A DNA stretch of 64,000 bases from Uranotaenia lowii (taxonomy: Eukaryota; Arthropoda; Insecta; Diptera; Culicidae), in contig NC_073693.1 in NCBI RefSeq assembly GCF_029784155.1, forward strand, positions 359,243,825 to 359,307,824, given 5' to 3'. This document shows positions 54,856-64,000 of this stretch, one piece after another. The position numbers were made by a program, and so were the translations under genes. The notes under the pieces were generated by a model. It searched no databases and was not told the DNA's origin. It saw only the letters and a program-made list of their open reading frames with translations. Each line of letters opens with the position of its first letter. Position 1 is the first letter of the stretch.

Positions 54856-54936
54856 GGACCACTAGAAAGATTAGTAGGATTCCTACTTGCCGCCTACTAG
54901 CCATCCCATTGTTTTCTAGTGGAAAATGGCCCAACC
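54856..54936 (+). repeat. 81-bp direct repeat, left copy
   Basis: Nearly identical to 57638-57718, with only a few differences, and similarity continues weakly beyond (GAATTTT..CAGAATGACA). Each copy is itself an imperfect inverted repeat, CCACTAGAAA ... TTTCTAGTGG. Confidence 0.8.
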
Positions 54937-55269
54937 GATACAGTAGAAATGAATTTTGCCGATTCAGAATGACACCTTACGCACACAAACGCATGGCTGG
55001 TTTGTTTACATTTAGTGTAAATGTATTAGTGCACACGAAAAAATCGCTTGTATGTGTGGGTGTAAGCTATAGAAACGGAATTTTGGAGAGGTCGAATACC
55101 GGAAAAGAAAAGTTTTATCTTTAAAATCATAATTTAAATTTATTTAAAATAATAAAAACGCCTCTCCAATGATTTATTCTGCTTACAAGGTCACGTAATT
55201 GAACAATTTATACAACTAACCTTACAACTTTCAACACTGGGAATACAAAAAACCCATTGTCCGTATAAA

Positions 55270-56810
55270 AACATGTAGGACACAAATTAATTTTCAACAT
55301 TCTTATCTTCGCTTAGTTCTAATTTGACCTGACGTTCCTCCCGGTCCCACATCTTCTTATCCTCATTCCTTGTTGGAATCTTCAAGCTGCATAATTCGGA
55401 ATTATTTGTTCGGGTTCGCATTTTTGGCTGCCACTTTTTTCGCGGTTGCCACCTTTTTCGGGTTCCTTCTTATCCTGCGGCGTGCTCGGAACAACATTTT
55501 TTTTATACGATCTGGACGTTGGAGTTGGAAACTGACCTGAGGTCCCGTTCGCTGCGATCCCCGTTCCCACTTCAAGGCCCACGGCTCGCGCTCCGTGGTG
55601 GCCTGCTGTTGAAATGAAGCTCGTACTCGGCGACCGCTGCTGCAGCTAGAGCACCTGAAATATTAAAAAAAAACAAGTTATCGAACAGCTGTTACTCGGA
55701 CAAACATAAAGGACAACCTCTAGTCGAATTTTCGGCCGTCTTTCCGCTTCCTTCTCGCGCTTCTGTTCGGCGGCTGCTTCCTCCTGTTTTCGTTCCTTTC
55801 CAGGGGCCGTAATTCTCGTTTGATTTCTTTGGAAGATTTTTCCTTCGTCTCCCGAGTGGCGATGCCCATTTTTTTGGCTATGGGGGCTTATTCTGCGACG
55901 CGAGTGACGTGACTCACGAAATTTCACTTCTTCGTCCTGACTCCAGAAAATGCTTCAGCCAAGAAATTTATGTATCGATGAGTTCTGAAGACCAATATTA
56001 GCTCATTCGAACGAAAATTTAGAGACTAGAGAGGCTATGTAAGCCAGCAAAACGATATGAAATTCCGTGAGTCACGTCACTCGCGTCGCAGAATAAGCCC
56101 CATGATTTTTTATTCTTTCTGGACGTTGGAGTTGGAAACTGACCGGAGGTCCCGTTCGCTGCGATCCCCGTTCCCACTTCAAGGCCCACGGCTCGCGCTC
56201 CTGCTCGCGCGGCCTGCTGTTGAAATGAAGCTCGTACTCGGCGACCGCTGCAGCAGCTAGAGCACCTGAAATATGAGAAAAAAAGTTATCGAACAGCTCT
56301 TACTCGCACAAAAATAAAAGACAACCTCTAGTCGATTTTTCCGCCGTTTCTCCGCTTCTTTCTCGCGCTTCTGTTCGGCAGCTGCTTCCACCTATTCCCG
56401 TTTATTTTCTCGGGCCCGATCTTCTCGTTTAATTTCCTTGGACGATTTTTCCTTCGTCGCGGTATCGCTACTGCTTCAACGGAAATCTCCCGAGTGGTGA
56501 TGCCCATTTTCTCGGCTATAATTTCTATACGTTCTGGACGTTGGAGTTGGAAACTGACAACCCGTTCGCTGCGATCCCGTGGTTACCTGCTGTTGAAACG
56601 GAGCTCGTACTCGGTGACCGCTGCTGCAGCTAGAGCACCTGAAATATGTAAACATGGTGTACGAGTCCTGAATCAGTGGCGGAGGCTTCGGTGCCCGATT
56701 CCTCCGGATGTTTTCATCCGTGATGTACTGGGCTGGTGGAAGGGGAAGCGACTCACTTGGATGGTGTCTGCGTTGGCCATTTTCGGTGTTTTGGAACCGG
56801 ACTTCACTTA
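55270..56810 (-). repeat. Triplicated exon-like blocks (minus strand), decayed gene family or captured gene
   Basis: Three imperfect tandem units begin, on the plus strand, at about 55511, 56118 and 56533 with TCTGGACGTTGGAGTTGG. On the minus strand each has an acceptor (ATATTTCAG or similar) followed by ALAAAAV(A/T)EYELHFNSR..., WERGSQRTGP and [11 protein letters not shown]. Units 1 and 2 are preceded by a Lys/Glu-rich coiled-coil-like segment (EAAAEQKREKEAERR). The final stretch (about 55400-55290) reads DKKMWDREERQVKLELSEDKN before a stop. Near 56780 the minus strand has MANADTIQ followed by GTGAGT, a possible first exon. Frames break repeatedly. I do not recognise the family. Confidence 0.45.
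55883..56101. mobile_element. 219-bp MITE inserted between exon-like blocks
   Basis: The terminal inverted repeats of about 42 bp begin GGGGCTTATTCTGCGACG; they are nearly perfect. ATG flanks both sides (55880-55882, 56102-56104). The 130-bp interior is unique and AT-rich. It separates block 1 from block 2. Confidence 0.85.
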
Positions 56811-56981
56811 AAGCGGCTATTACAAAATCGTCAAGCGATATTTACTCCACTACGAGTTTTACAAGAAAAAACTTTAATTTTTTCGGAAAATCGAACGAAT
56901 GCAAACCCGAATTTATATTTTTTACTAAGACCATTTGGATTGTAAAACAAAAAAAAATGTCCGAGTTCTTCCAATTTCTAG

Positions 56982-57167
56982 GAGCTTCCAGCACCTAGCG
57001 AGGGCACGGAACCGATCCCGGCTCCAATGCTGCTGCCATCAGTTCCTCCTCCTCCTCCGCCAGCCGAGGAACATTATTTCACAGCGCAAGTGTCTCCCCA
57101 GCAGCAAATTTATAACATTCCCCGGAAATTGGGCGCAATTATTCAAACATTAAAATTTAATGTTTGA
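56982..57167 (+). pseudogene. Polyproline exon-like segment (61 codons)
   Basis: After an acceptor CCAATTTCTAG at 56981 an open frame reads ELPAPSEGTEPIPAP, then SVPPPPPPAEEHYFTAQVSPQQQIYNIP, and ends at TGA. Proline-rich and Gln-rich composition looks like the disordered part of a regulatory protein. The last 17 codons and the stop lie inside a 75-nt palindrome (57118-57192), so the original downstream sequence has been replaced by an inverted copy. No upstream exon in frame was found. Confidence 0.4.
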
Positions 57168-57192
57168 ATAATTGCGCCCAATTTCCGGGGAA
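57118..57192. repeat. 75-nt perfect palindrome
   Basis: TTCCCCGGAAATTGGGCGC... runs to the centre at 57155 and is mirrored exactly to 57192. The arms are 37 nt with a one-base centre. Confidence 0.93.
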
Positions 57193-57637
57193 ATGGACAA
57201 TTGCGTTGTGCAAGAATGTTCCACGGCTTTAATATGGTCGCACAACACGTTTTTTCAATAAAAAAAACTTACCTGATTACTCGATTTCGGTGCCGTTCAA
57301 AGATAATCTGAAATAAAAAGACAAAGTTTTTTTTATGGCATGTTCAAACAAAACAATTATATTATGAAATAGAAATATAAATATATTATAAACTGAATTT
57401 TAACTTACCTTTTTTCGAGAGCGACACTTTCTGCTGCTTCTTGGGTAGGATTAAATTTCAAAATGGCCGATGAAGCGAGCATATGCCAAACGTACTGAGG
57501 CTTCACTCACACTTAAAAATAAAAGTGAACCAGATGAACATTTATTTGTCATACACAAGTTCGGTTCATCTTGAGTGTATATTATATAAATGAACATCAC
57601 AAATACAGAAACATCCCTTTGACGGAAAAGACCACTA

Positions 57638-57718
57638 GGACCACTAGAAAGATTAGTAGAAATCCTACTAGCCGCCTACTAGCCGTCCCATTGTTTTCTA
57701 GTGGAAAATGGCCCAACC
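57638..57718 (+). repeat. 81-bp direct repeat, right copy
   Basis: Partner of 54856-54936. The pair encloses 2.7 kb containing the exon-like blocks, the MITE and the polyproline exon, as if they formed the ends of one composite unit. Confidence 0.8.
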
Positions 57719-60141
57719 AAATGAATTTATATGACTAGAAATGAATTTTCAGAATGACAGCTGGGTTGACATGTGTGCTTTTGTGTGAGTGCATGGCATT
57801 GAAATATGTGCATGTATGTGTAATGCAATAGGGTGGTCCGGTTTCAAAAGGCATTTATGTTAATTTTTCAATTAAAATAGTTTTGGTTTTTGAGTTTTTA
57901 TTAAAATTTTATTAAAAATTTTATTCATCGGTTTACAATCACTATAATACAATATGCTTTCTCTCTTAATTCCTATTTTTACCACTAAAACACAAATTAC
58001 ATTATATAACACTTAAAATGGTCTTTTTGGTGGAGCCCCATTTCTTGACAATTTTTTAGCCGACGGTGAGCTTCGATGGCCTGGGGCTGGAAACGATCGC
58101 TGAAGCGCATTTTATGAACTGGCAAAGGCGACGGAGCTCACCAACCCCCTGGCAACTTGACAGTTCGGTCGAGTTTCGTGTGTCTCTTTCAAAATCGCAG
58201 ATGTCGCATGTGTGCCGCTTGTTTCCATACTTTTCGAGTCATGCATATGGAAAGGGCACACTATTAAATGTGGTGCAAATCAGGGAAATTCATAACTTTC
58301 GAATGGATAAAAAAAGTTTTAATCGAAATTGTTAATCTTATTCAATATTCTACCGATTTATATATTGTGTATAAACAGTTTTCCTATAAAATGGGAAAAG
58401 TTCTGCTATAATGTGATTGTTTTGTCATTTTAAAATTTTCATATGCATCGCAGCTTATGACAATCACTTAATGATTGATGCGGTAATGTTGTATTTTACG
58501 TTTATTGTGCTTGAGTGTCTTCAGCAGTTTCGGTGGAAGGTAAACTTGTCCCAAAAAACTGCCGGATATCAGTAAATTGTTTAAAGTAGTCCAGAACTTT
58601 TATACCTTATGTAGGACATACAAATTAACGCTCTACTCGTTTTCTTGGACTAAAGTTTTGAAAACAGATTCACTTCACATAAAACATAGCAAAAAGTTCC
58701 AATTTCAAAACTTTTTTTAGTTATTGAATCAGTTATTGCTGATCCACTCTTTTTTTCTATTTCTGCGATAGCTGATTTGGGCTCCCGTAGGGTACCACTG
58801 TAAAAAAAATTACAGTATTCAAGAAAAAAATGAGCATTGTTCTACATAAGGATTATTTATCGACTGAAATTAAATCGGATGAACAAGCGGAAAACATTGA
58901 AAGATGATTTAATAAAAAGTTGTCAAACAAACATGTATACCAAATATTATTATCGGATTATCTATTGTTTACAAAACAAAAAATTGTGTTTGCCTTGAAC
59001 TTGGTCAATCAGCGGTCAAAATCACGGAAAAATGAATAATAAAAAAAACCTGTTTGCGATGGGGTCAACCAGCGGACAAATTCACGAAAAAAAATGAAAA
59101 CCTGTAGTTGTTTAAATAAGTTTAGAGTTCGACGACACGGTTGATTGAATGTTGGATTTCGTGCTATGTTTTGCAGTCGGAGTTATCCGTATAGAGTTTA
59201 ACTGAAAAGCGGTTAGCGTGTAGAAAACCGTCAGATTTTATACTGATTTGACAGATCGCACAAATTTCGCAGTTATGAGTGCGCAGTCCAATTTTTTGCT
59301 ATGGGAATGGTATTATTTCCTATAATAGACTATTCACCGTATACAACTCCTTTTTTTAACTTCTCATATACGATTTGTTACATTTTAACGACAACATAAT
59401 TGAATTCGACCAGCATATAAAGTATCAAAGACGCATTTATCGCATCCAAAATCTTCGTCATGCCAAATTGGTTAATTCTCAGGCTATGGAAAAATGTGTT
59501 TCCAATAATGTAGATTGTTTTTTGTTTTGTCTGGGATTTTAACGCTCGTAATTAATTCAATCTCAATGAATACTAAGAATAATAATATTTCATTCCGATG
59601 ACTTCATGTTTTGTCCTCTCTTGCAAAATAATGATTCGAAGATTGATTCAAGAATTTACTTCTTAACTTTTCAATGAAATAAGTGAGTAAGAGTGAATTT
59701 TTTAACTGTGTTTACTGCTCCGGCTAGCCTACCGCACGGAAGGCTACCGTCGCACGATTAGAAATTTTCCCAGTAACCGCAATACTAAAAACATATTTCA
59801 ATATGCGTCCTTCCGACATGTTACGTAGCTCGATTTTCGATTTGACAGAACCAGAGAACCAGAAAAAATTGGCACACGCGATTTGTATGGGAAACGTCAA
59901 GTTGCCAGGGGGTTGGAGCTCACTGAAACACCAAAACTTGTTGATACCGATAATGCGGAATCGATCGAGCACAAGGACAGGTGAAATTGATTCTTTCCGC
60001 AGTGCTTGACAAGATACTGAAATTTTAAGAAAAGAAACGAATAAAGCACAATATGAGCAATTAAACAATAAAAACACAGAGAACAATTACCTGTTCCATC
60101 CGTTTCACAAAAAAAAATTAGGCCAGCACGCAGTGACGACT
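57719..60141. other. No recognisable gene
   Basis: AT-rich. Short frames at 58066-58335 and 59724-60086 have no domain. Possible decayed repeats, but no termini or splice-bounded exons that I can support. Confidence 0.35.
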
Positions 60142-60233
60142 TGTTTATGTTGTTGTTGTTGTATTTTAATTTGTTGGCTTGAGTGTCAAAACTCATATCG
60201 CCAGAGTCATAACGTTAGTATGACAGTAGTCCG

Positions 60234-63200
60234 TTACGGTTTGATTCTGGCCATCCGTATGAATTGGATGACTTCTTTTATTTTTGTTTGTTCGAAATTT
60301 CCAATAAGTTGCTTTAAGTTCTGATTTCCTTCCCAATCGAAGTGATTTCTTACATGGTTGTATTTAACACATTTTAGCAAAACATGTTGTGTTGTGTCGG
60401 GTGTACTGCAGAGGTCGCAGACTTCCGAATCTTTGATCTTCATTTTTGCCAGCCAATAGTTTGAAAAGTCGTGTCCAGCCATTATTCTATTTAACATTCG
60501 TGTTTCATAGGCATCGTAGTTTTGGGTCCAGTACCACGGTTTCGTTGGGAAATTCTCGACAAATTCGTAGAACTTGAGTCCTTTATTGTCTTCTAGAGCT
60601 AATCGTCTATACCAAGTGTTGACATCATTCATCAATCCGTTTTTTATTCGAAGTGCCATGTCGTGCCATAATATTTTGTTTGTTAATATAGCTTCACTTG
60701 TGGTTCCTTCTTTGGCGAGTTCGTCAGCCTGTTCGTTTCCTTTAATTCCTACATGGGCTGGAATCCATTGTAGGACTGTGCCGGTTTTAGACAAACAATC
60801 ACAAATTTCAGATGTTAGTTGATCCATCTCATTTTTATCTTTGCAGGCATCGAGAAACCAGCAGGCCGACTGGGAATCGGTCAGAATTACTGTCGGATAT
60901 CTTGGAAGATTTTCAATTTCTTGGGTTGCTAGCCAAATAGCAATCAGTTCAGCGGTCATGATAGTGCAACATTCTTCTAGTCTCATACTTATTCTTAGAT
61001 CAGATTGGGCTTCAAAGATACCAATGCCACAGGAAGTTTCAGATCTTGAAGCATCTGTGTAAATTTGTCTCCAGCCGATGTAGTTTGTATTAATCATTTG
61101 CATTGAGATTTGAAGCATGGTTGAGGAGGTCATCTTGCGTTTCTGGATAGGGATTCCTTCGACTTGGATGCGAATGTCGATTTTTTCACAAGCTTTTGTT
61201 CTAAAAAGGCCATATGTCTTTTGAAGAGATTCCTTATTTTCCATGTATGTCCATTCTAGGTAAGTATAAAGCTTTTTTTCCTTCCTGTTTTCTGTGTCGA
61301 GTTCTATAAGTTGTTCGCTAACTGCATCACCCAGTTGAAGATGTTTCGCTATTCGCTTCTGGGTGTGATAGTTTCTTTTTAGGTGCAACGGAATTTCATT
61401 GCTTAGGGCGGCCAGAGTATTGATTGGTGTGCTTCTGCTACAACCTGTTGCGATCCTTTGACATTGTCTGTTAGCTACTTCCAGTTTTCCTTGATTTGTC
61501 TGGGACATGTTTCCATAGATTGATGATGCATACGAAAAGAAGCTTCCGTATAGCGCTTTGTGGAACATTACCATAACTCTTGGCGTTGCTCCTTTCTTAA
61601 TACTGCCTATAATCTTGAGCATGTTTTGTCGTTCAGTTATCTTTTGTTTTAGTGATTGAGCATGTGTTCCATATTTTAAATTTTTATCTAAATATACTCC
61701 AAGATATTTATAATTATGAACCGTTTCCAACAGTGTGTTTTCTATTGTAATTCCAACGTCGACGTTTTGATTGTTGAAAAGAATTACCTTCGTTTTCGCT
61801 TGGTTAATTTTAAGATTAAGTTTTTTGCTTATACTTATGAAGTTATCTACTGCTCTCTGTGCTTTTTGTATTACCTCTTGTTTAGACGATCCAGATACAA
61901 TTTTGAGGAAGTCGTCTGCAAATTGCAATGTAGTCTCCCCTTCAGTGCTTTCGTGTAATCCTACTGTATAAATATTAAATAAAGTAGGTGAGAGCACGTC
62001 TCCTTGTGGTAGTCCTGTGCTAACTCTATACTCGACTAAGCCTTGTTCTGCTTGTATGACGATTTTCCTGTCTTTTAGGAAATTTTGGATCCATTTTACT
62101 GTATCGTTCGGGAACTCCAATTTAATCATTATTTCGACCAGTGTATCCACTCTAACAGTGTCGAATGCGGAACTGAAGTCGAAAAATATTCCAATACTCA
62201 ATTCATTATTACGCTCAGCCTTCATTAATACATTAGTGGCATACTCTAAACAGCTTTCTGTTGATTTCTTCGATTGAAATCCGAATGATAGTTTTGGTAA
62301 AATGTTTTTTTCTGAGATGTGGCCTTTTACTACTTCTAGTACTGCGTGGTTGATTGATTTAGTCAAAGTGGGCAAAAGGGCTATTGGTCGATATGAGTTA
62401 ATGTTGTTGGGGTCTCTACCAGGCTTAAGTACAGGCAGTAATTTTATGTGTCTTAACTTTTCTGGTAGGTAACCTCTAGCGTATATGTCATTTAGTTCAT
62501 TAAGAAGTACCTCTTTTGCCTCCGTTCTTAGATTTCTTAGTATACTATATGAAATCTTATCTATCCCTGGAGCTGAACGTTTTTTGTTTTGAAGAATTTC
62601 GTTCCATTTCTCTAGTGTTAGGATTTTATTAGGGGAAGTGTTTTGTTGAGTGGTTGCTATTGGGTTGTCGTTTGGAGTATTGGATTTAAAGTTTGTTTGT
62701 AGAAATTCTAGTGCGAATTGTTTTGAAGTTAGTATAATGTTGTTTTTCGGTTTGTTTTCATGACGGTATTTAAGATTCCTGACCAGTTTCCAATTACTTT
62801 TAACATCTCTCGGGTCGATATCTTTTGTGATTTCTTCTAACTTTTGTCGCATGAATGTAATTTTCATTCTTTGGAATTTGGCCGAGGCTTTTTGGAAGTT
62901 TATTAGGTTTTCGATGTTTGAAAGTCTGTTGTATTCTTTTCTAGCATTTTTCTTTTCCTGGTACAGAAGTGATAGATCATCGTTCCAGTAAAATTTTGCT
63001 GTGTAGTCATTTTCAATTTTGTGTTTACCAATAGTGTTTTTTATTAAAATTTCGAGATCTTCTATAGTGTTAAAGTCATTAGCTTGTATGAGGTTTACTT
63101 CTTCGTTTATTTTTCTAAAGTTGAACCTGCTTTTTGGTTTCTTTGAGTTAATTGATTCAAACTTTATATGGATAATCAGATGATTGGAACCACCAATTGT

Positions 63201-63827
63201 TTGGTCCAGAACTTCCCAACTTGTCCCATTATATATTGCAATTTTGCACAATGTTAGGTCTATAGCACTAGGTCTATGTCCCAAATTTGTAGGTCGATAC
63301 GTTTTCGAGCCATCGTTTAATATTAGGTAATTCGAATTCAGAATGGTGTCATATAATAGTTTACCTTTGTTGTTGGTGTCTTCACAGCCCCAATGCTCGT
63401 TGTGTGCATTGAAGTCTCCACCGATGATCACATTTTGCCAGTTTTTGGTTTCGTCCATTATTTTTTCGATTCCTTCGATGAGGTTAGCAATAGGTATGCG
63501 TGGATTAACATAGACCGAAATAACATAAAGGTCTAAACTTGGTATGTGTATTCCTAGTACTTCGAAAAAATTGCTCGTTGTTAATTTCAGTTGTATGAAG
63601 TTGTAGGTGTCTCTCAAATATATTCCTACGCCTCCTCCTATATCCGTATCACGAGGTTGCAGGATTTTATGGTAACCAGATATGTTTAAATTTTGTGTTC
63701 TGCTAGGTTGTACCCATATTTCCGAAAGTATGGCCACATCGTATTTGTTTTCGTGAAGTAAGTATGCTAATTCTATCTTATTTTTTGAAAGGCTTTGTAC
63801 GTTATTCTGTATTATGTTGAATTTCAT
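60234..63827 (-). CDS. LINE ORF2: endonuclease, RT, RNase H (1197 aa), intact
   Basis: Performs target-primed reverse transcription. The AP-like endonuclease covers residues 1-225: NNVQSLSKN, LSEIW, VIIGGDFNAHNEHWGCED (about 133-150) and PSAIDLTLC. RT: SAPGIDKISY (about 418), IFFDFSSAFDTV (about 547), GLPQGDVLSPTLF (about 605) and FADD at 636-639, then KTKVILF and YKYLGVYLD. RNase H: YTDASRS with Asp925, TAELIAIWLA, ILTDSQSA, PAHVGIKGNEQADELA. The C-terminus has a Cys/His motif CDLCSTPDTTQHVLLKC. No stop or frameshift, so it may be functional. The ATG lies inside the ORF1 tail (26-nt overlap). The clade needs a tree; RNase H plus endonuclease fits the I superfamily. Confidence 0.95.
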   Translation of the reverse strand: MKFNIIQNNVQSLSKNKIELAYLLHENKYDVAILSEIWVQPSRTQNLNISGYHKILQPRDTDIGGGVGIYLRDTYNFIQLKLTTSNFFEVLGIHIPSLDLYVISVYVNPRIPIANLIEGIEKIMDETKNWQNVIIGGDFNAHNEHWGCEDTNNKGKLLYDTILNSNYLILNDGSKTYRPTNLGHRPSAIDLTLCKIAIYNGTSWEVLDQTIGGSNHLIIHIKFESINSKKPKSRFNFRKINEEVNLIQANDFNTIEDLEILIKNTIGKHKIENDYTAKFYWNDDLSLLYQEKKNARKEYNRLSNIENLINFQKASAKFQRMKITFMRQKLEEITKDIDPRDVKSNWKLVRNLKYRHENKPKNNIILTSKQFALEFLQTNFKSNTPNDNPIATTQQNTSPNKILTLEKWNEILQNKKRSAPGIDKISYSILRNLRTEAKEVLLNELNDIYARGYLPEKLRHIKLLPVLKPGRDPNNINSYRPIALLPTLTKSINHAVLEVVKGHISEKNILPKLSFGFQSKKSTESCLEYATNVLMKAERNNELSIGIFFDFSSAFDTVRVDTLVEIMIKLEFPNDTVKWIQNFLKDRKIVIQAEQGLVEYRVSTGLPQGDVLSPTLFNIYTVGLHESTEGETTLQFADDFLKIVSGSSKQEVIQKAQRAVDNFISISKKLNLKINQAKTKVILFNNQNVDVGITIENTLLETVHNYKYLGVYLDKNLKYGTHAQSLKQKITERQNMLKIIGSIKKGATPRVMVMFHKALYGSFFSYASSIYGNMSQTNQGKLEVANRQCQRIATGCSRSTPINTLAALSNEIPLHLKRNYHTQKRIAKHLQLGDAVSEQLIELDTENRKEKKLYTYLEWTYMENKESLQKTYGLFRTKACEKIDIRIQVEGIPIQKRKMTSSTMLQISMQMINTNYIGWRQIYTDASRSETSCGIGIFEAQSDLRISMRLEECCTIMTAELIAIWLATQEIENLPRYPTVILTDSQSACWFLDACKDKNEMDQLTSEICDCLSKTGTVLQWIPAHVGIKGNEQADELAKEGTTSEAILTNKILWHDMALRIKNGLMNDVNTWYRRLALEDNKGLKFYEFVENFPTKPWYWTQNYDAYETRMLNRIMAGHDFSNYWLAKMKIKDSEVCDLCSTPDTTQHVLLKCVKYNHVRNHFDWEGNQNLKQLIGNFEQTKIKEVIQFIRMARIKP

Positions 63828-63999
63828 GAATTTCAGAAGAAGACTGATCTTCTATGCTGTATCCCAAAATTTTACCTAAAATGTTAATGGTTTTTATTAG
63901 AATTTCCATGCTATTTTCATCATTGTTCATCATCGCTGTTGTCAAGTTTTTATAGACTCCTTCAGCTGTTTTCCTTAAGTTTTCTTTTTGGTCAGTAAG
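63802..63999 (-). CDS. LINE ORF1, C-terminal end (partial)
   Basis: An open minus-strand frame enters from the window edge (LTDQKENLRKTAEG..., MMNNDENSMEILIKTINILG) and ends at the TAA 63804-63802. It has no stop over 65 codons and overlaps the ORF2 start by 26 nt, the usual ORF1/ORF2 arrangement. Helical, charged composition; the CCHC knuckles expected of this ORF1 class would lie upstream, outside the window. Confidence 0.7.
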   Translation of the reverse strand, partial: LTDQKENLRKTAEGVYKNLTTAMMNNDENSMEILIKTINILGKILGYSIEDQSSSEIHEIQHNTE

Positions 64000-64000
64000 T

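Larger units (their letters stand above)
60142..64000 (-). mobile_element. LINE retrotransposon with intact ORF2, running off the right edge
   Basis: Minus-strand element: partial ORF1 (63802-63999), complete ORF2 (60234-63827), a 3' UTR of under 100 nt and a 3' terminus of (CAA)n, read as ACAACAACAACAACAT at about 60150. Simple-repeat 3' ends instead of poly(A) occur in several I/Loa/R1-related clades. The 5' half and target duplication lie partly outside the window. Confidence 0.9.

Noticed and set aside
60000..64000. Antisense frames within both LINEs (for example 50560-51255 plus, 48827-49297 plus)
   Set aside because: They are shadows of ORF2 codon structure on the other strand and show no domain.

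Overview
The window looks like a culicine mosquito, most likely Aedes-like, euchromatic stretch: AT-rich, intron-bearing and packed with nested transposable elements. Supporting this are DD37E Tc1/mariner elements (a mosquito-typical family), tRNA-derived SINEs, APE/RT/RNase H non-LTR elements, an internally deleted copia copy, a Helitron and many TA-flanked MITEs. Only one host gene is clearly recognisable. The species is inferred from element style, not from a marker gene.

Layout. 1-7480: remnants of LINEs, a hAT-like/foldback element with a nested MITE, two tRNA-derived SINEs, and an 881-bp TIR element (5329-6209) that encloses a compact candidate 3-exon gene. 7480-11976: a decayed LINE split by a DD37E mariner (8686-10448), itself split by a Harbinger-like MITE (9079-9568), followed by a decayed copia ending in a 176-bp LTR. 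15368-16660: a DD37E mariner with an intact transposase. 16742-28558: a complete, apparently very young Ty3/gypsy-type LTR retrotransposon (11.8 kb) with LTRs that look identical, a TTTCC target duplication, an unusual 5.1-kb repeat-rich leader, gag and pol. 29327-33085: a four-level nest of MITE, retroposon-like insert, second MITE and foldback. 33751-34728: a TA-flanked MITE.

35225-42585 holds the 3' part of a host gene encoding at least three tandem TRIM37-like MATH domains. Its last intron (5.7 kb) carries a head-to-head SINE pair, a decayed LINE and a degraded mariner. 45164-47781 is a Helitron with a nested CCCGGGAA-rich MITE. 47904-53014 is a full-length I-like LINE (minus strand) with a 13-bp target duplication, a visible Inr+DPE promoter and one frameshift just after the RT catalytic motif. 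53887-57720 is a mosaic of pseudogene pieces, triplicated exon-like blocks, a polyproline exon and a 75-nt palindrome. 60142-64000 is a second LINE (minus strand) with an intact 1197-residue ORF2; its ORF1 runs off the right edge.

Most interesting: the LTR element. Its gag and pol lie in different frames separated by a stop, yet a textbook intron (CGA|GTAAGT ... CTAAT ... CAG, 229 nt) would fuse them exactly in frame. Another strong splice pair (17585/22677) would remove the 5.1-kb leader. Inside that leader are two separate families of repeated hairpins whose stems change by compensatory base pairs while their loops stay constant (CGRCAGGY in one, CTATC in the other). This is the pattern expected of protein-bound RNA structures, for example packaging signals kept only on unspliced genomic RNA, or alternatively of palindromic DNA-binding sites.
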